Shown: positions 34,658-43,422 of the stretch, one piece after another
How the letters are laid out: the number at the start of each line of letters is the position of its first letter
Position numbering within the stretch: the first letter of the stretch is position 1
Source of the DNA: Nemorincola caseinilytica
GTDB lineage: Bacteria > Bacteroidota > Bacteroidia > Chitinophagales > Chitinophagaceae
DNA: 64,000 nt
Direction: 5' to 3'
NCBI RefSeq assembly: GCF_039540515.1
Contig: NZ_BAABFA010000018.1
Coordinates: 84,593 to 148,592, forward strand
The notes under the pieces: generated by a model
The model's database searches: none
The model's input: only the letters and a program-made list of their open reading frames with translations
Told to the model about the DNA's origin: nothing
Position numbers and translations under genes: made by a program

Positions 34658-35676
34658 GGCAACTGATGGATCTGGAACATATGAGCTTTGCGCATCCGTG
34701 GTTCTTCCTGTTGCTGCTGGTAGTGCCGCTGATGATATGGTGGCAACTGAGGGGGCGCAGGAACGAACAGCCTGTGATGAGGCTGACGAGCCTGAGCGGG
34801 CTGGTACTGCCGCATGGCGGTACAAAGGCACGCTACAGGCCGGTGCTCTTTGTGCTGCGGGTGATAAGCGTGCTGATGCTGATAATAGCCCTGGCGCGCC
34901 CGCAGAGCAGCAATACTACCGAGAACGTGGACAGCGATGGTATAGACATAGTGCTGTGCATGGACATATCGGGCAGTATGCTGGCAGAGGACTTTAAACC
35001 GAACCGCATGGAGGCGGCCAAGAAGCAGGCTCTGAGTTTTATAGACGAGCGCACCACCGACCGTATAGGACTGGTGGTGTTCGCAGGGGAGAGCTTTACT
35101 CTTTGCCCCATAACCATAGACCATAATGTACTGAAGACACAGGTGGCGCGTATAGAAAGCTCGCTGCTGACGACATCGGGCACGGCCATAGGATCGGGGC
35201 TGGCGTCGGCGGTGGGTAGCTTGCGGCCGGCAAAGGGGAAAAGCAAGGTAGTGATACTGATGACGGATGGTACCAATAATGTGAACGGTGGTACCACGCT
35301 GGACCCTGCCACTGCCACAGAGATAGCCAAGCTATATGGCGTGAGGGTATACGCCATAGCCATAGGCACTATGGGGCAGGCCCTGATACCCGTACCTACA
35401 CCTACAGGCGTACAGAAAATGATGATGCCTACCGATGTGGACGAACCACTGCTGAAGCGCATAGCTGCGGCCACGAACGGCAAGTTCTACAGGGCTACGG
35501 GCAACAGGTCGCTGGCGGACATATACAAAGACATAGACCAGCTAGAGCGTACGAAGGTGAGCATTACTTCTTACAAGCACTATGCAGAGCTTTTCTTCCC
35601 GTTTGCGATGGTGGCCGTGATATGCCTGGCGCTGGAGATGATACTGCGCTATACGGTATTCAGGAGTGTGACCTGA
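34654..35676 (+). CDS. batA: BatA-like von Willebrand factor A membrane protein
   Basis: 340 aa. Two N-terminal hydrophobic helices (FFLLLLVVPLMIWW and VLRVISVLMLIIALA) precede a VWA domain with the MIDAS motif CMDISGSM (about residue 105) and the later T and D positions (FAGESFTL and LMTDGTNN). A C-terminal helix (FFPFAMVAVICLALEMIL) re-enters the membrane. The layout matches BatA/BatB proteins of Bacteroidota aerotolerance operons. It is the last gene here: batB, batC and moxR are missing, so either the operon is short or the others lie elsewhere. A 22-bp perfect palindrome (35736-35757) follows. Confidence 0.88.
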   Translation: MRQLMDLEHMSFAHPWFFLLLLVVPLMIWWQLRGRRNEQPVMRLTSLSGLVLPHGGTKARYRPVLFVLRVISVLMLIIALARPQSSNTTENVDSDGIDIVLCMDISGSMLAEDFKPNRMEAAKKQALSFIDERTTDRIGLVVFAGESFTLCPITIDHNVLKTQVARIESSLLTTSGTAIGSGLASAVGSLRPAKGKSKVVILMTDGTNNVNGGTTLDPATATEIAKLYGVRVYAIAIGTMGQALIPVPTPTGVQKMMMPTDVDEPLLKRIAAATNGKFYRATGNRSLADIYKDIDQLERTKVSITSYKHYAELFFPFAMVAVICLALEMILRYTVFRSVT

Positions 35677-35735
35677 TGTGCGCTTTGCTATTTCCCATTG
35701 GGTGCATTTCAACCCTTCGCATAATACTATCAGTA

Positions 35736-35757
35736 ATAATACCCGCGCGGGTATTAT
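35736..35757. terminator. 22-bp perfect palindrome after batA, possible terminator
   Basis: Half-arm ATAATACCCGC pairs with its exact complement. A partial copy of the arm (ATAATACCTGCGCG) recurs at 35864. No T-run follows, so terminator function is uncertain; it may belong to the composite repeat that follows. Confidence 0.45.
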
Positions 35758-35769
35758 ACCTACCCTTAA

Positions 35770-35804
35770 GAAGCCCCACCCGACCTCCCCAAAGGGGAGG
35801 AGAT
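35770..35804 (+). repeat. REP-like hairpin repeat, copy 5 (left half of inverted pair)
   Basis: 35 bp beginning GAAGCCCCACCCGACC and ending GGGGAGGAGAT. It is identical to the reverse complement of 35896-35930. The 35677-36124 gap holds only this composite repeat and no gene. Confidence 0.9.
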
Positions 35805-35895
35805 GGACCGCGGCTTGTTACTCATATGCAAAATGCAAGAAGTAGAAGTGACATAATGGTGCCAGATAATACCTGCGCGAAAACGTGGACGTAGT

Positions 35896-35930
35896 ATCTC
35901 CTCCCCTTTGGGGAGGTCGGGTGGGGCTTC
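35896..35930 (-). repeat. REP-like hairpin repeat, copy 6 (right half of inverted pair)
   Basis: Exact inverted copy of 35770-35804, 91 bp away. The intervening DNA has no coding potential. Confidence 0.9.
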
Positions 35931-36124
35931 CGGTGAACCGTGTAGGCGATAGGCAGGGTGAGGCTGACGATGCTAAGTTTTGAAATGCACCTTTCCCATT
36001 CTGTTACTATCCTCCCGCATTTTTAACCGAAGGGCAACTTGAGGGGTATTTTTTATGGAATGTGGCCAAAAATGGCCCATACTTCTTACTTTACATACCC
36101 GATAATACTGTTATTCATTAGTTT

Positions 36125-38656
36125 ATGAAAAAGAAACATCTGCTGTTACTGCCCATAGTGGCCATATCGCTGGCGGCCACGGCCAAGAACAAAAAGCACA
36201 AACATAAGGGCGGCGATGCCACGTCCGCTGCACCGAAGGCGGACTCGAGCTCATCGAAGAAAGGGCCCAAGCCTTATAACAAGGTGATAACCGACAAGGC
36301 GGTATCGAAGCCGGGGCTTTTTACCGTGCACAAGGTAGACGACAAATGGTACTTCGAGATACCTGACTCGCTACTGATGCGCGAGATGATAGTGACCACC
36401 CGCTACAGCAAAGTGGCGGGCGGCGGCGGCGTATATGCCGGTGAGATGGAGGGCCGCAAAACGGTACTATGGGAGAAGGGGCCGAACAATAAGCTGTTCC
36501 TGCGCGTGGTGACGGTGATAAGCGTGGCCGACTCTACGAACGAGATATACAAGGCCGTGAGCAACTCGAACCTGGACCCTATAGCAGAGGCGTTCGATAT
36601 AAAGGCTATAGGCAAGGACTCGGCATCGGTGGTGATAGATGTGACGGACTTCTTCAAGGGCGACAACCAGCCTGTGAGCCTGAATGCCATGACCAAGCGC
36701 AGGTATAACCTGGCATCGCAGATAGCCGACAGGACCTATATATCCGGCATCAATACTTACCCCATCAATACCGAGGTAAAGGTGGTGCGTACCTTCAACT
36801 CTACACCGCCTACAGGGCCGCAACCCAGCGGGCCGGGACAATTTCCCAGTATCACCCTGCCGGCGGCCTATGCCACAGGAGCGGTGACGGTAGAGATGAA
36901 CAACTCCTTCATACTGCTGCCCAAAATACCTATGCAGAAGCGCCTCTTCGATCCGAGGGTGGGCTTTTTTGCTGATGCCTTTGAAAAATATGATGATAGG
37001 CAGCAGAAGGTGGACGACCAGATATTTGCGGTACGCTGGAGGCTGGAGCCAAAGGACGAGGACGTGGAGAAGTGGAAGAGGGGAGAACTGGTAGAGCCGA
37101 AGAAACCAATAATATACTACATAGACCCTGCCACTCCCAAGAAGTGGAGGCGGTACCTGATACAGGGCATAAACGACTGGCAGGTGGCCTTTGAGCGGGC
37201 GGGTTTCAAGAACGCTATATGGGGCAGGGAGTGGGATGCAAAAGACTCTACGATGAACCTGGAAGATGCGCGGTTCTCGGTAGTGCGCTACCTGCCATCG
37301 GACATACCGAATGCGTATGGCCCCAATGTACACGACCCCCGCAGCGGCGAGATAATAGAGAGCCATATAGGCTGGTACCACAACGTGATGAAGCTGGTGC
37401 ACGACTGGTACTTTGTGCAGGCTGCGGCCGTAGATACGAGGGCCAGGAAAATGGAATTCGATGATGAACTGATGGGGCAACTGATACGTTTCGTATCGTC
37501 GCACGAGGTGGGGCATACGCTGGGCCTGCGCCACAATATGGGCAGCAGCAGCCGCACCCCTGTAGAGAAGCTGCGCGACAAGGCATGGGTAGAGGCGCAT
37601 GGGCATACGGCATCGATAATGGACTATGCGCGCTTCAACTATGTGGCGCAGCCGGGCGATGCGATAAGCGATGCAGGCATGTTTCCCCGCATAGGCGACT
37701 ATGATAAGTGGGCCATACAGTGGGGCTACAAGGCCACATTTGCCAAAGACGATAAGGAAGACCAGAAGATAGTGAACAAGTGGGTGACGGATAGCCTGAA
37801 GGCCAACCCGAGACTGTGGTTCGGAACGGAGACGAACCCCTTCGATCCGCGGTCGCAGACGGAAGACCTGGGCGATAACAGCATGAAGGCCAGTGAATAC
37901 GGCATTGCCAACCTGAGGCGTATAGTGCCCAAACTGCCCGAATGGACCAGGGAAGAGGCCGATAAGTATGAGAACCTGGCCACCATGTATGGTGCGGCCA
38001 TAGGCCAGTATGGCAGGTATATGGGCCATGTGGTGAAGAACGTGGGCGGCGTGTACGAGACACCAAAGAGCGTGGAGCAGGAGGGCGAGGATGTGTATGA
38101 GCCTACGCCTAAGGAGATACAGAAAGATGCGGTGGCCTTCCTGAACAAGCAACTCTTTGCTACGCCGGAATGGCTGCTGGAGCCCTCTATACTGAACAAG
38201 ATAAGCAACCCTGTAGCGGCAGAGCAGTTGGGTACGGTGCAGGTGAACATACTGAACAGCCTGCTATCGACCGGGCGACTGAACAGGATGGCGGTGACCA
38301 CCAACAGGTATGGCGCGAAGAACGTGTATACCATAGATGCCATGATGGAGGATGTGAAGAACGGCATATGGAGCGAGCTGAGCACACGCAAACCCATAGA
38401 CGGCTACCGCCGCAACCTGCAGAAGGCATATGTAGAGGCCCTGTCGAGGATAATAAACCCCGGAGACCTGTCCCCCAATGCGGTGATAATGAACAATACA
38501 TGGAATACGGATGCGGTATCGGTGGCGAGGGCGCAACTGGTGATGCTGAAGAAGCAGGTAGATGGCGCTGTAGCAGGTACCAGCGATAAGATGAGCAAGT
38601 ACCACCTGCAGGATGTATCGGACCGCATAAAGAAGGCGCTGGATCCGAAGAGCTGA
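36125..38656 (+). CDS. Secreted zinc metalloprotease (DUF5117/DUF5118 type)
   Basis: 843 aa. The N-terminus has a short signal (MKKKHLLLLPIVAISLAATA) and a Lys/Ser-rich linker. Residues about 60-320 correspond to the DUF5118/DUF5117 region (VTTRYSKVAGGGG, LFDPRVGFFADAFEKYDD). The metzincin-like catalytic motif HEVGHTLGLRH covers residues 460-470, giving zinc ligands His460, His464 and His470 with Glu461. A helical C-terminal region follows (DUF4953-like). These large proteases are frequent in Bacteroidota and usually act outside the cytoplasm on unknown proteins. Its own terminator follows. Confidence 0.9.
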   Translation: MKKKHLLLLPIVAISLAATAKNKKHKHKGGDATSAAPKADSSSSKKGPKPYNKVITDKAVSKPGLFTVHKVDDKWYFEIPDSLLMREMIVTTRYSKVAGGGGVYAGEMEGRKTVLWEKGPNNKLFLRVVTVISVADSTNEIYKAVSNSNLDPIAEAFDIKAIGKDSASVVIDVTDFFKGDNQPVSLNAMTKRRYNLASQIADRTYISGINTYPINTEVKVVRTFNSTPPTGPQPSGPGQFPSITLPAAYATGAVTVEMNNSFILLPKIPMQKRLFDPRVGFFADAFEKYDDRQQKVDDQIFAVRWRLEPKDEDVEKWKRGELVEPKKPIIYYIDPATPKKWRRYLIQGINDWQVAFERAGFKNAIWGREWDAKDSTMNLEDARFSVVRYLPSDIPNAYGPNVHDPRSGEIIESHIGWYHNVMKLVHDWYFVQAAAVDTRARKMEFDDELMGQLIRFVSSHEVGHTLGLRHNMGSSSRTPVEKLRDKAWVEAHGHTASIMDYARFNYVAQPGDAISDAGMFPRIGDYDKWAIQWGYKATFAKDDKEDQKIVNKWVTDSLKANPRLWFGTETNPFDPRSQTEDLGDNSMKASEYGIANLRRIVPKLPEWTREEADKYENLATMYGAAIGQYGRYMGHVVKNVGGVYETPKSVEQEGEDVYEPTPKEIQKDAVAFLNKQLFATPEWLLEPSILNKISNPVAAEQLGTVQVNILNSLLSTGRLNRMAVTTNRYGAKNVYTIDAMMEDVKNGIWSELSTRKPIDGYRRNLQKAYVEALSRIINPGDLSPNAVIMNNTWNTDAVSVARAQLVMLKKQVDGAVAGTSDKMSKYHLQDVSDRIKKALDPKS

Positions 38657-38682
38657 TAGCGTACCCGATATTAACATTTAGT

Positions 38683-38714
38683 AAGAAGGGCCCTGCGTAT
38701 GCGGGCCCTTCTTT
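38683..38714 (+). terminator. Rho-independent terminator after the metalloprotease gene
   Basis: An 11-bp perfect stem, AAGAAGGGCCC (38683-38693) and GGGCCCTTCTT (38703-38713), with trailing T. The stretch from here to 38960 shows no credible gene. Confidence 0.9.
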
Positions 38715-38960
38715 GTGTTATAGGCGTCATCGCAAAGGGCGCTAAGGAATGCATTAGGAACACAAAAGGAATGCTGCGTAGGAGGAGAGAACACGGGCTT
38801 ATTTACCAATGCCTATCCCGGTATTATCTTTTGCCTGGTGACACTTGCAGGGCAAGGAGAATGCCTGAGGTATCTGCCTGTGTGATATAAGTATCGTCAT
38901 AAAGACAGCAGATAGATGGATACGATGCCTGCACATCGCCGGGGGCTTTGCATAAATAAG

Positions 38961-38985
38961 AAAGCCGCCCCTGTGGGGCGGCTTT
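38961..38985 (-). terminator. Terminator for the 39009-39551 gene
   Basis: A perfect 11-bp stem, AAAGCCGCCCC (38961-38971) and GGGGCGGCTTT (38975-38985), with a 3-nt loop, just beyond the stop of the minus-strand gene. Confidence 0.88.
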
Positions 38986-39008
38986 CAGTAAGAAACTTCA
39001 GGTGGTGG

Positions 39009-39551
39009 TTAGAGCTGGTCGTAAACAGGAGCGTCTACGTTGCGGCTAACACCGAAATACTGGTAAGTTTTCCTTTTGTAACCTTTCTTGATATAGATGT
39101 CTGTATCGAAGTTGTAATCTTCGGGGATGGTCCTCCATGAACCGCGCTTGGCCTTCCTCCAGCGATATACGCAGAGGGTGTTGGGGCCGCGGCGTGTAAG
39201 GGCGTAGAACTGCAGGTGCTTCTGTGTATAGCCGGCCTTCAGCATCTGGTCGTCGCTGAATTCGTCTTCGGCCACAGATATGTGCACGCGAGCTACGGGG
39301 TTGAACCAACCATATACGGCAACGCGGTTAGGGCCGGGGTTGCGGTATGCCCAGAAAATGAGCGTCTTATCGCTCCAGCCCCAGTTGATGAGCTGGCCAT
39401 CCTGATATTCGCCGTCCACGACCGTTGCGTAATCATCGTTCTGTGGTATATACCAGGAAAAAACGCGCACAAGGTCTTCCTGTGCAAAGGTCTTGAAACT
39501 TAAAAAGGTCGCTGCGAATAGTGTGGTTACTAAGACTATGGTTCTTTTCAT
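39009..39551 (-). CDS. Secreted protein with three internal repeats, unknown family
   Basis: 180 aa from the ATG at 39551, giving a signal peptide that ends TFAQ (residue 24); the longer frame adds 19 residues before it without sense. The mature part has three related units of about 45 residues, each with a [GY]-[WY]-[ST/K]-x-K-x-[LY] start and an aromatic F-[WY]-[AG] strand: GWSDKTLIFWAYRNPGPNRV, GYTQKHLQFYALTRRGPNTL and GYKRKTYQYFGVSRN. This looks like a small beta-repeat protein of the envelope. No enzyme motif is visible. Confidence 0.75.
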   Translation of the reverse strand: MKRTIVLVTTLFAATFLSFKTFAQEDLVRVFSWYIPQNDDYATVVDGEYQDGQLINWGWSDKTLIFWAYRNPGPNRVAVYGWFNPVARVHISVAEDEFSDDQMLKAGYTQKHLQFYALTRRGPNTLCVYRWRKAKRGSWRTIPEDYNFDTDIYIKKGYKRKTYQYFGVSRNVDAPVYDQL

Positions 39552-39714
39552 GTTTAATTTGTTTTCAAAATCGAACCCAAAATACATAAAAATTTTGTTG
39601 CCTTGCAAATTATTAAAGGACTTTTTTAAAAATCTCTCCTCTGGGTGGATGGGGTGTTTGCTATGTCACGATGGGCTATTGTATGTATGCGAAGTGTTTT
39701 TATAAAAAAAATAT

Positions 39715-40233
39715 TTATTCGTTATGTTCTGTAAGTGGCATGGTGAATAGCCAGTAGCGTATGTCGAACCTTGTGGCTATCTCGCGCAGCATGGTAAAGC
39801 CCATACTCTCGTATATGTGCCTGGCGGCATTCATGACCTCGGATGTGTGCAGGGCTATGGTGTGTTCGCCGCTGCTGCGGGCATGGTCTATGCATTGTTG
39901 AGTAAGGGTGCGCGCTATGCCCCGGCCGACGTACTGTGGGTGTACGCCCACCATGCGTATGTAGCTCCAATCGGCAGGGTATACGTCCCATGGGTTGCCG
40001 CTGGGCATAAGGAAAGCCATACCGGCTATGGTATCGCCATGAGTGCAGAGAAAACTGCGGGACCTTTGGAGCAGACCCAGCCACATCTCATCGTTATTGA
40101 TGCCGGTGCGCATCTTTTCCCAGCCATCGGGCGATAGCAGGCCCGCATATTGGCCATAGGCGAGTATGCCCAGTTGTTTCAGTTGCTCTATATCGGCAAG
40201 GGTGGCCGCCCTGTATGTGAGGTGTGCTGTCAT
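39715..40233 (-). CDS. GNAT family N-acetyltransferase
   Basis: 172 aa from the ATG at 40233 (MTAHLTYRAATLADIEQLKQ is a standard GNAT opening). The longer frame up to 40545 adds 104 residues that run antisense to the neighbouring gene. The acetyl-CoA loop is VGVHPQYVGRGIARTLTQQC, followed by the ARHIYESMGFTML motif that closes the fold. It transfers an acetyl group from acetyl-CoA to an amine; the substrate is unknown. It is divergent from another GNAT gene at 40383 with 149 nt between them. Confidence 0.88.
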   Translation of the reverse strand: MTAHLTYRAATLADIEQLKQLGILAYGQYAGLLSPDGWEKMRTGINNDEMWLGLLQRSRSFLCTHGDTIAGMAFLMPSGNPWDVYPADWSYIRMVGVHPQYVGRGIARTLTQQCIDHARSSGEHTIALHTSEVMNAARHIYESMGFTMLREIATRFDIRYWLFTMPLTEHNE

Positions 40234-40382
40234 GAAGTGGTGCGTATGAGAGCGAATGAACGCTTGCGGTAGCGAAAATATTGTATCGAGGCCATACACT
40301 ATATACAGATAAGTGAGTGTCCTTGTTCCGCTTTCGCGGTAAACACAAAAAAGAGTAGCTTGCCCGGCAAAACCCCATCGCC

Positions 40383-41234
40383 ATGGCAGAGATACGCTCA
40401 CTGGAACATTGCAGCATAGAGGCGCTGCATGCAGCATTCGTAAAGGCATTCGCCGATTATATAGTACCCTTTTGCCCGCAGCAGCACGAACTGGAGTATA
40501 TGCTGCACCGGCGCGGGTATGTGCCGCAACTATCATTTGGCGCATTCGTCAATGGAGAGCCGGTGGCCTTTACCCTGAACTGTATGGGCCTATGGAAGGG
40601 CACGCCCACGGCATATGATACCGGCACAGGTACGATACCCGAATACCGCAGGCAGGGCCTGGCGGCAGCCATCTTTGAGGCTGCGATACCTGTACTGAAA
40701 GAGGCAGGCGCACAGCAATACCTGCTGGAAGTGATGCAGGACAATACCCGTGCCGTGGAACTGTATAAGGGGCTGGGCTTCGGGGTAGTGAGGGAGCTAG
40801 ACTATTATTCTACGCCCAGGGAAAAACTGGTGACGGGTACCGCTGTGCCGGGATATGAGATAAGGATGGTGGCCGATGTACCGCCGCAGATGGCAGCAAT
40901 ATGGGACATACCCACATCGTGGCAGAACTCTGTGGCCTGCGTGGAGCGTGCATGGGCAGGCATGCGGTGCTGGGGCGCTTATATGAACGATGAGCCGGTG
41001 GGGTATGCGATACTGACACCCGCCACCGGCGATGTGCCGCAAATGGCTGTAGCGCCCGCGCACAGGCGTAAAGGGATAGGGCAGTGGCTGCTGGCCATAC
41101 TGGCGGCCAATGCCACAGCAGCGAACCTGCGCTTTGCCAATGTGGACAGTGCGTATGAGCCCTTTCACAGGTATGCAGAACGGACAGGGATGGTGGGCGG
41201 ACCAAAGCAGTATGAAATGCTGCTTGCGTTATGA
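40383..41234 (+). CDS. Tandem GNAT-domain acetyltransferase
   Basis: 283 aa holding two GNAT folds. The first (residues 1-150) has TGTIPEYRRQGLAAAIFEAA and AVELYKGLGFGVV. The second (about 160-283) has MAVAPAHRRKGIGQWLLAIL and a degenerate closing strand (AYEPFHRYAERTGM). Tandem GNATs often keep one active and one structural domain; the first shows the better substrate-side sequence here. The start is the first ATG of the frame. It converges on the aminotransferase gene with only 4 nt between the stop codons. Confidence 0.88.
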   Translation: MAEIRSLEHCSIEALHAAFVKAFADYIVPFCPQQHELEYMLHRRGYVPQLSFGAFVNGEPVAFTLNCMGLWKGTPTAYDTGTGTIPEYRRQGLAAAIFEAAIPVLKEAGAQQYLLEVMQDNTRAVELYKGLGFGVVRELDYYSTPREKLVTGTAVPGYEIRMVADVPPQMAAIWDIPTSWQNSVACVERAWAGMRCWGAYMNDEPVGYAILTPATGDVPQMAVAPAHRRKGIGQWLLAILAANATAANLRFANVDSAYEPFHRYAERTGMVGGPKQYEMLLAL

Positions 41235-41238
41235 TGCA

Positions 41239-42519
41239 TCAGGCAATGGCCTTTTTTATCGTATCCATGAGCAGATCTACCTCCTGCTTGTTGTTGTAGA
41301 TGTGAGTGGATATGCGCAATGCATTGAGCCCATGCTCGGTGACGGCGCGTATGCGTATCTTATTTTCCATACACTTCGAGAAGATCTTGTTATATTCCAT
41401 ACCCTTTATGCGGAAGCCGTTCACACCACTGCGTGAGCGTTCCTCGGTTGGGGTGAGCAGCTCCATACGGTCGCCCAGGGCCAGCAGGCTATCCTGGGTG
41501 TACTTGCCCAGGTATTTTATGCGCCTGTATATATTGTCTGCACCCATGGAGTTGATGAGGTCTATGGCCGCGCCTACACCTGCATACAGGCCATTGGACT
41601 GTGTACCGGCAAAATAGCGGTGCGCACTATCCACATAGTCGGATGTAGTGACGGGGGAGGTGAGGAGATCCCACTTGCCATTGTCGCCACCGGCGCCAAT
41701 GTTATGCGGTCGCAGTGTTTCCTGGAAGCCCTTGCGTACATAGAGGAAGCCTGTACCCTTGGGGCCGAGCATCCATTTGTGGCAGCAAGATGCATAGGTG
41801 TCGCAGCCCATATCGTGGAGGTCCAGGGCTATCATGCCGGGGCCATGGGCGCCATCTATGATGGAGAAGATACCCTTATCGCGGGCAAGGGTGCATATCT
41901 CCTTGATGGGCAGTATCTGCCCCTGCGTACAGGGTATGTGCGGCGTGGCTATGGCACGGGTCTTCTTTGTTATCAGCGCATTGATGCGTTCCAGCGTTTC
42001 GGCGGCGGTGAGGGCGGGGGTATAGGTCCTTATCACTATGCCGTGCTGCTTTTGCCGGGTCATCCACGGCATGGCATTGCCCATATGCTCGTGGGTGGTG
42101 ATGATGACCTCATCGCCCTTTTGCAGGGGTATGCCCCAGCAGCCTATATTGATGCCCTCGGTGACATTGTGGGTAAGGGCTATCTCATCATCATTGGCCC
42201 CTACGAACTTTGCGATCTTGGTGATGACAGGTTCCCAGTTGCCATACTGGGCACGCATATCGCTTTCCATCATGCCCTCTTTCACGGCCTCTATAACAGG
42301 GTAGGGCGATGGGCCGAAAGTGCCGTTATTGAGGTAAGTGAGGTCTTTGGATAGCGGGAACATGAGGCGTATATCGCGCCAGTGGTCGTCGTCCTGCTCG
42401 TCTATGCGCCGACCATCGCTAGTGGCCTGTACAGAGGCGGCCAGGGCATTCATTTCGTGAATGGATAGCGCTGCCAGCAGAGAAGCAGAGCGGAGGAAAT
42501 TTCTACGGGTAAAATTCAT
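41239..42519 (-). CDS. Tat-exported class V aminotransferase
   Basis: 426 aa from the ATG at 42519. The N-terminus MNFTRRNFLRSASLLAALS is a twin-arginine signal (RRNFLR), so the protein is probably folded with its cofactor and then exported. The pyridoxal phosphate sites are Asp222 in SIIDGAHGPG and Lys248 in TYASCCHKWM. The sequence is of the isopenicillin-N-epimerase / cysteine-desulfurase-like branch, whose periplasmic members have unknown substrates. It is divergent from the gene at 42617, with a strong palindrome (42550-42574) between. Confidence 0.9.
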   Translation of the reverse strand: MNFTRRNFLRSASLLAALSIHEMNALAASVQATSDGRRIDEQDDDHWRDIRLMFPLSKDLTYLNNGTFGPSPYPVIEAVKEGMMESDMRAQYGNWEPVITKIAKFVGANDDEIALTHNVTEGINIGCWGIPLQKGDEVIITTHEHMGNAMPWMTRQKQHGIVIRTYTPALTAAETLERINALITKKTRAIATPHIPCTQGQILPIKEICTLARDKGIFSIIDGAHGPGMIALDLHDMGCDTYASCCHKWMLGPKGTGFLYVRKGFQETLRPHNIGAGGDNGKWDLLTSPVTTSDYVDSAHRYFAGTQSNGLYAGVGAAIDLINSMGADNIYRRIKYLGKYTQDSLLALGDRMELLTPTEERSRSGVNGFRIKGMEYNKIFSKCMENKIRIRAVTEHGLNALRISTHIYNNKQEVDLLMDTIKKAIA

Positions 42520-42549
42520 AAGTGGTGTATTAAGGCAGATAAATATACG

Positions 42550-42574
42550 CATTATGTGGTGGTACCACATAATG
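42550..42574. promoter_or_regulatory. Palindrome between divergent genes, candidate operator
   Basis: Arms CATTATGTGG (42550-42559) and CCACATAATG (42565-42574) are exact complements around TGGTA. The site is 31 nt from one start and 43 nt from the other, where a repressor of both genes could bind. Confidence 0.5.
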
Positions 42575-42603
42575 CCCGTCCGAAGGTGTGCGATAAAGTT
42601 GTT

Positions 42604-42611
42604 TATCTTTG
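42604..42611 (+). promoter_or_regulatory. -7 element TATCTTTG
   Basis: An exact TAnnTTTG match 6 nt before the ATG at 42617, implying a nearly leaderless transcript. No -33 TTG at a normal distance. Confidence 0.4.
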
Positions 42612-42616
42612 AGCCT

Positions 42617-43303
42617 ATGAACCATACCCGAAAATTTTTCCTGACCGTATTGCTGTCTTGCGCCGCCCTGCCTCTTACTACAGAGGCGAAAAAGCGCAAC
42701 TCGCGCGACCTATCGAAACGCCAGCCTCCCAAGACCGTGCTGGTAATGCTATTTACCGAAGAGAACAGGCGCCAGGCACTGGTAAAGGCCCACCGCTACC
42801 GCGACACGGCCATACTGAACAAAGACATGCGATCGGTGCAGGAAGTGACCGTAAAGGACTTTACGAACAATTTCGACTTTTGCCCGGTGTACTTTTTTAT
42901 GGATGAGGACCTGGACAAGGTGGTGAACGGGCAATTCGGCGGTACACTGCTGGACAAGGATATGCATCCTGCCAATGTGAATATGGCCGATACCAACTAC
43001 CTGATAGTATACTATGGTTTTCCCGGGTGGCAGTCGCACGAGAAACGAATGGAAGTGACCACCCTGAGCGATGTGGGAGGTAAGCCTAATGGCTGGGGCC
43101 TGGTGGTAAACAACCATGAGATGAGGCAGGTGGGCTATACATACTGGCTACGGTCGGTGAACCTGAAGAAAAGAGGCAAGATACATGGGTATAAGTATAT
43201 ATCTCCTAAATTCGATATAGAGTACTCGCCCCTGGCCGGGGAGCTGAACAGCCGCCTGAAGAAATATGCCACCAGGCAGGGCGAAGCACAGGCAGAGAAA
43301 TAG
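42617..43303 (+). CDS. Secreted protein of unknown function
   Basis: 228 aa from the ATG at 42617, which opens a signal peptide (MNHTRKFFLTVLLSCAALPL). The upstream open frame runs through the divergent promoter region and is not used. The mature protein has a nucleotide-binding-like VLVMLFTEENRRQALVKA start and several aromatic strands (YLIVYYGFPGWQ, WGLVVNNHEMRQVGYTYW). No family is recognised. It shares a control region with the divergent Tat-exported aminotransferase, which may hint at a common pathway. Confidence 0.7.
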   Translation: MNHTRKFFLTVLLSCAALPLTTEAKKRNSRDLSKRQPPKTVLVMLFTEENRRQALVKAHRYRDTAILNKDMRSVQEVTVKDFTNNFDFCPVYFFMDEDLDKVVNGQFGGTLLDKDMHPANVNMADTNYLIVYYGFPGWQSHEKRMEVTTLSDVGGKPNGWGLVVNNHEMRQVGYTYWLRSVNLKKRGKIHGYKYISPKFDIEYSPLAGELNSRLKKYATRQGEAQAEK

Positions 43304-43375
43304 GAAGGAAAGATATATGGAGCGGCACCATTGACGGCCGCGCGCCTGTGAGAGAATTTCATAGGGCTATTTAAG

Positions 43376-43383
43376 TAATTTTG
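43376..43383 (+). promoter_or_regulatory. -7 element TAATTTTG for sucB
   Basis: An exact TAnnTTTG match 40 nt before the ATG at 43423; a second near match (TATTTTCG) follows at once. No clear -33 box. Confidence 0.4.
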
Positions 43384-43422
43384 GTATTTTCGCAACCCGA
43401 ACAGATAAAGCTGATCCTCAAG

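Noticed and set aside
36467..38152. 561-codon open frame on the minus strand inside the metalloprotease gene
   Set aside because: It is a shadow of the HExxH metalloprotease; its composition is rich in Tyr, His and Arg with no domain.
38699..39140. Short plus-strand frames of 63 and 74 codons between the metalloprotease and the repeat protein
   Set aside because: They overlap terminators or the start of the minus-strand gene region and have no start context or family resemblance.
40234..40545. 104-residue N-terminal extension of the minus-strand GNAT gene
   Set aside because: It is antisense to the start of the divergent GNAT gene and precedes a normal GNAT N-terminus.
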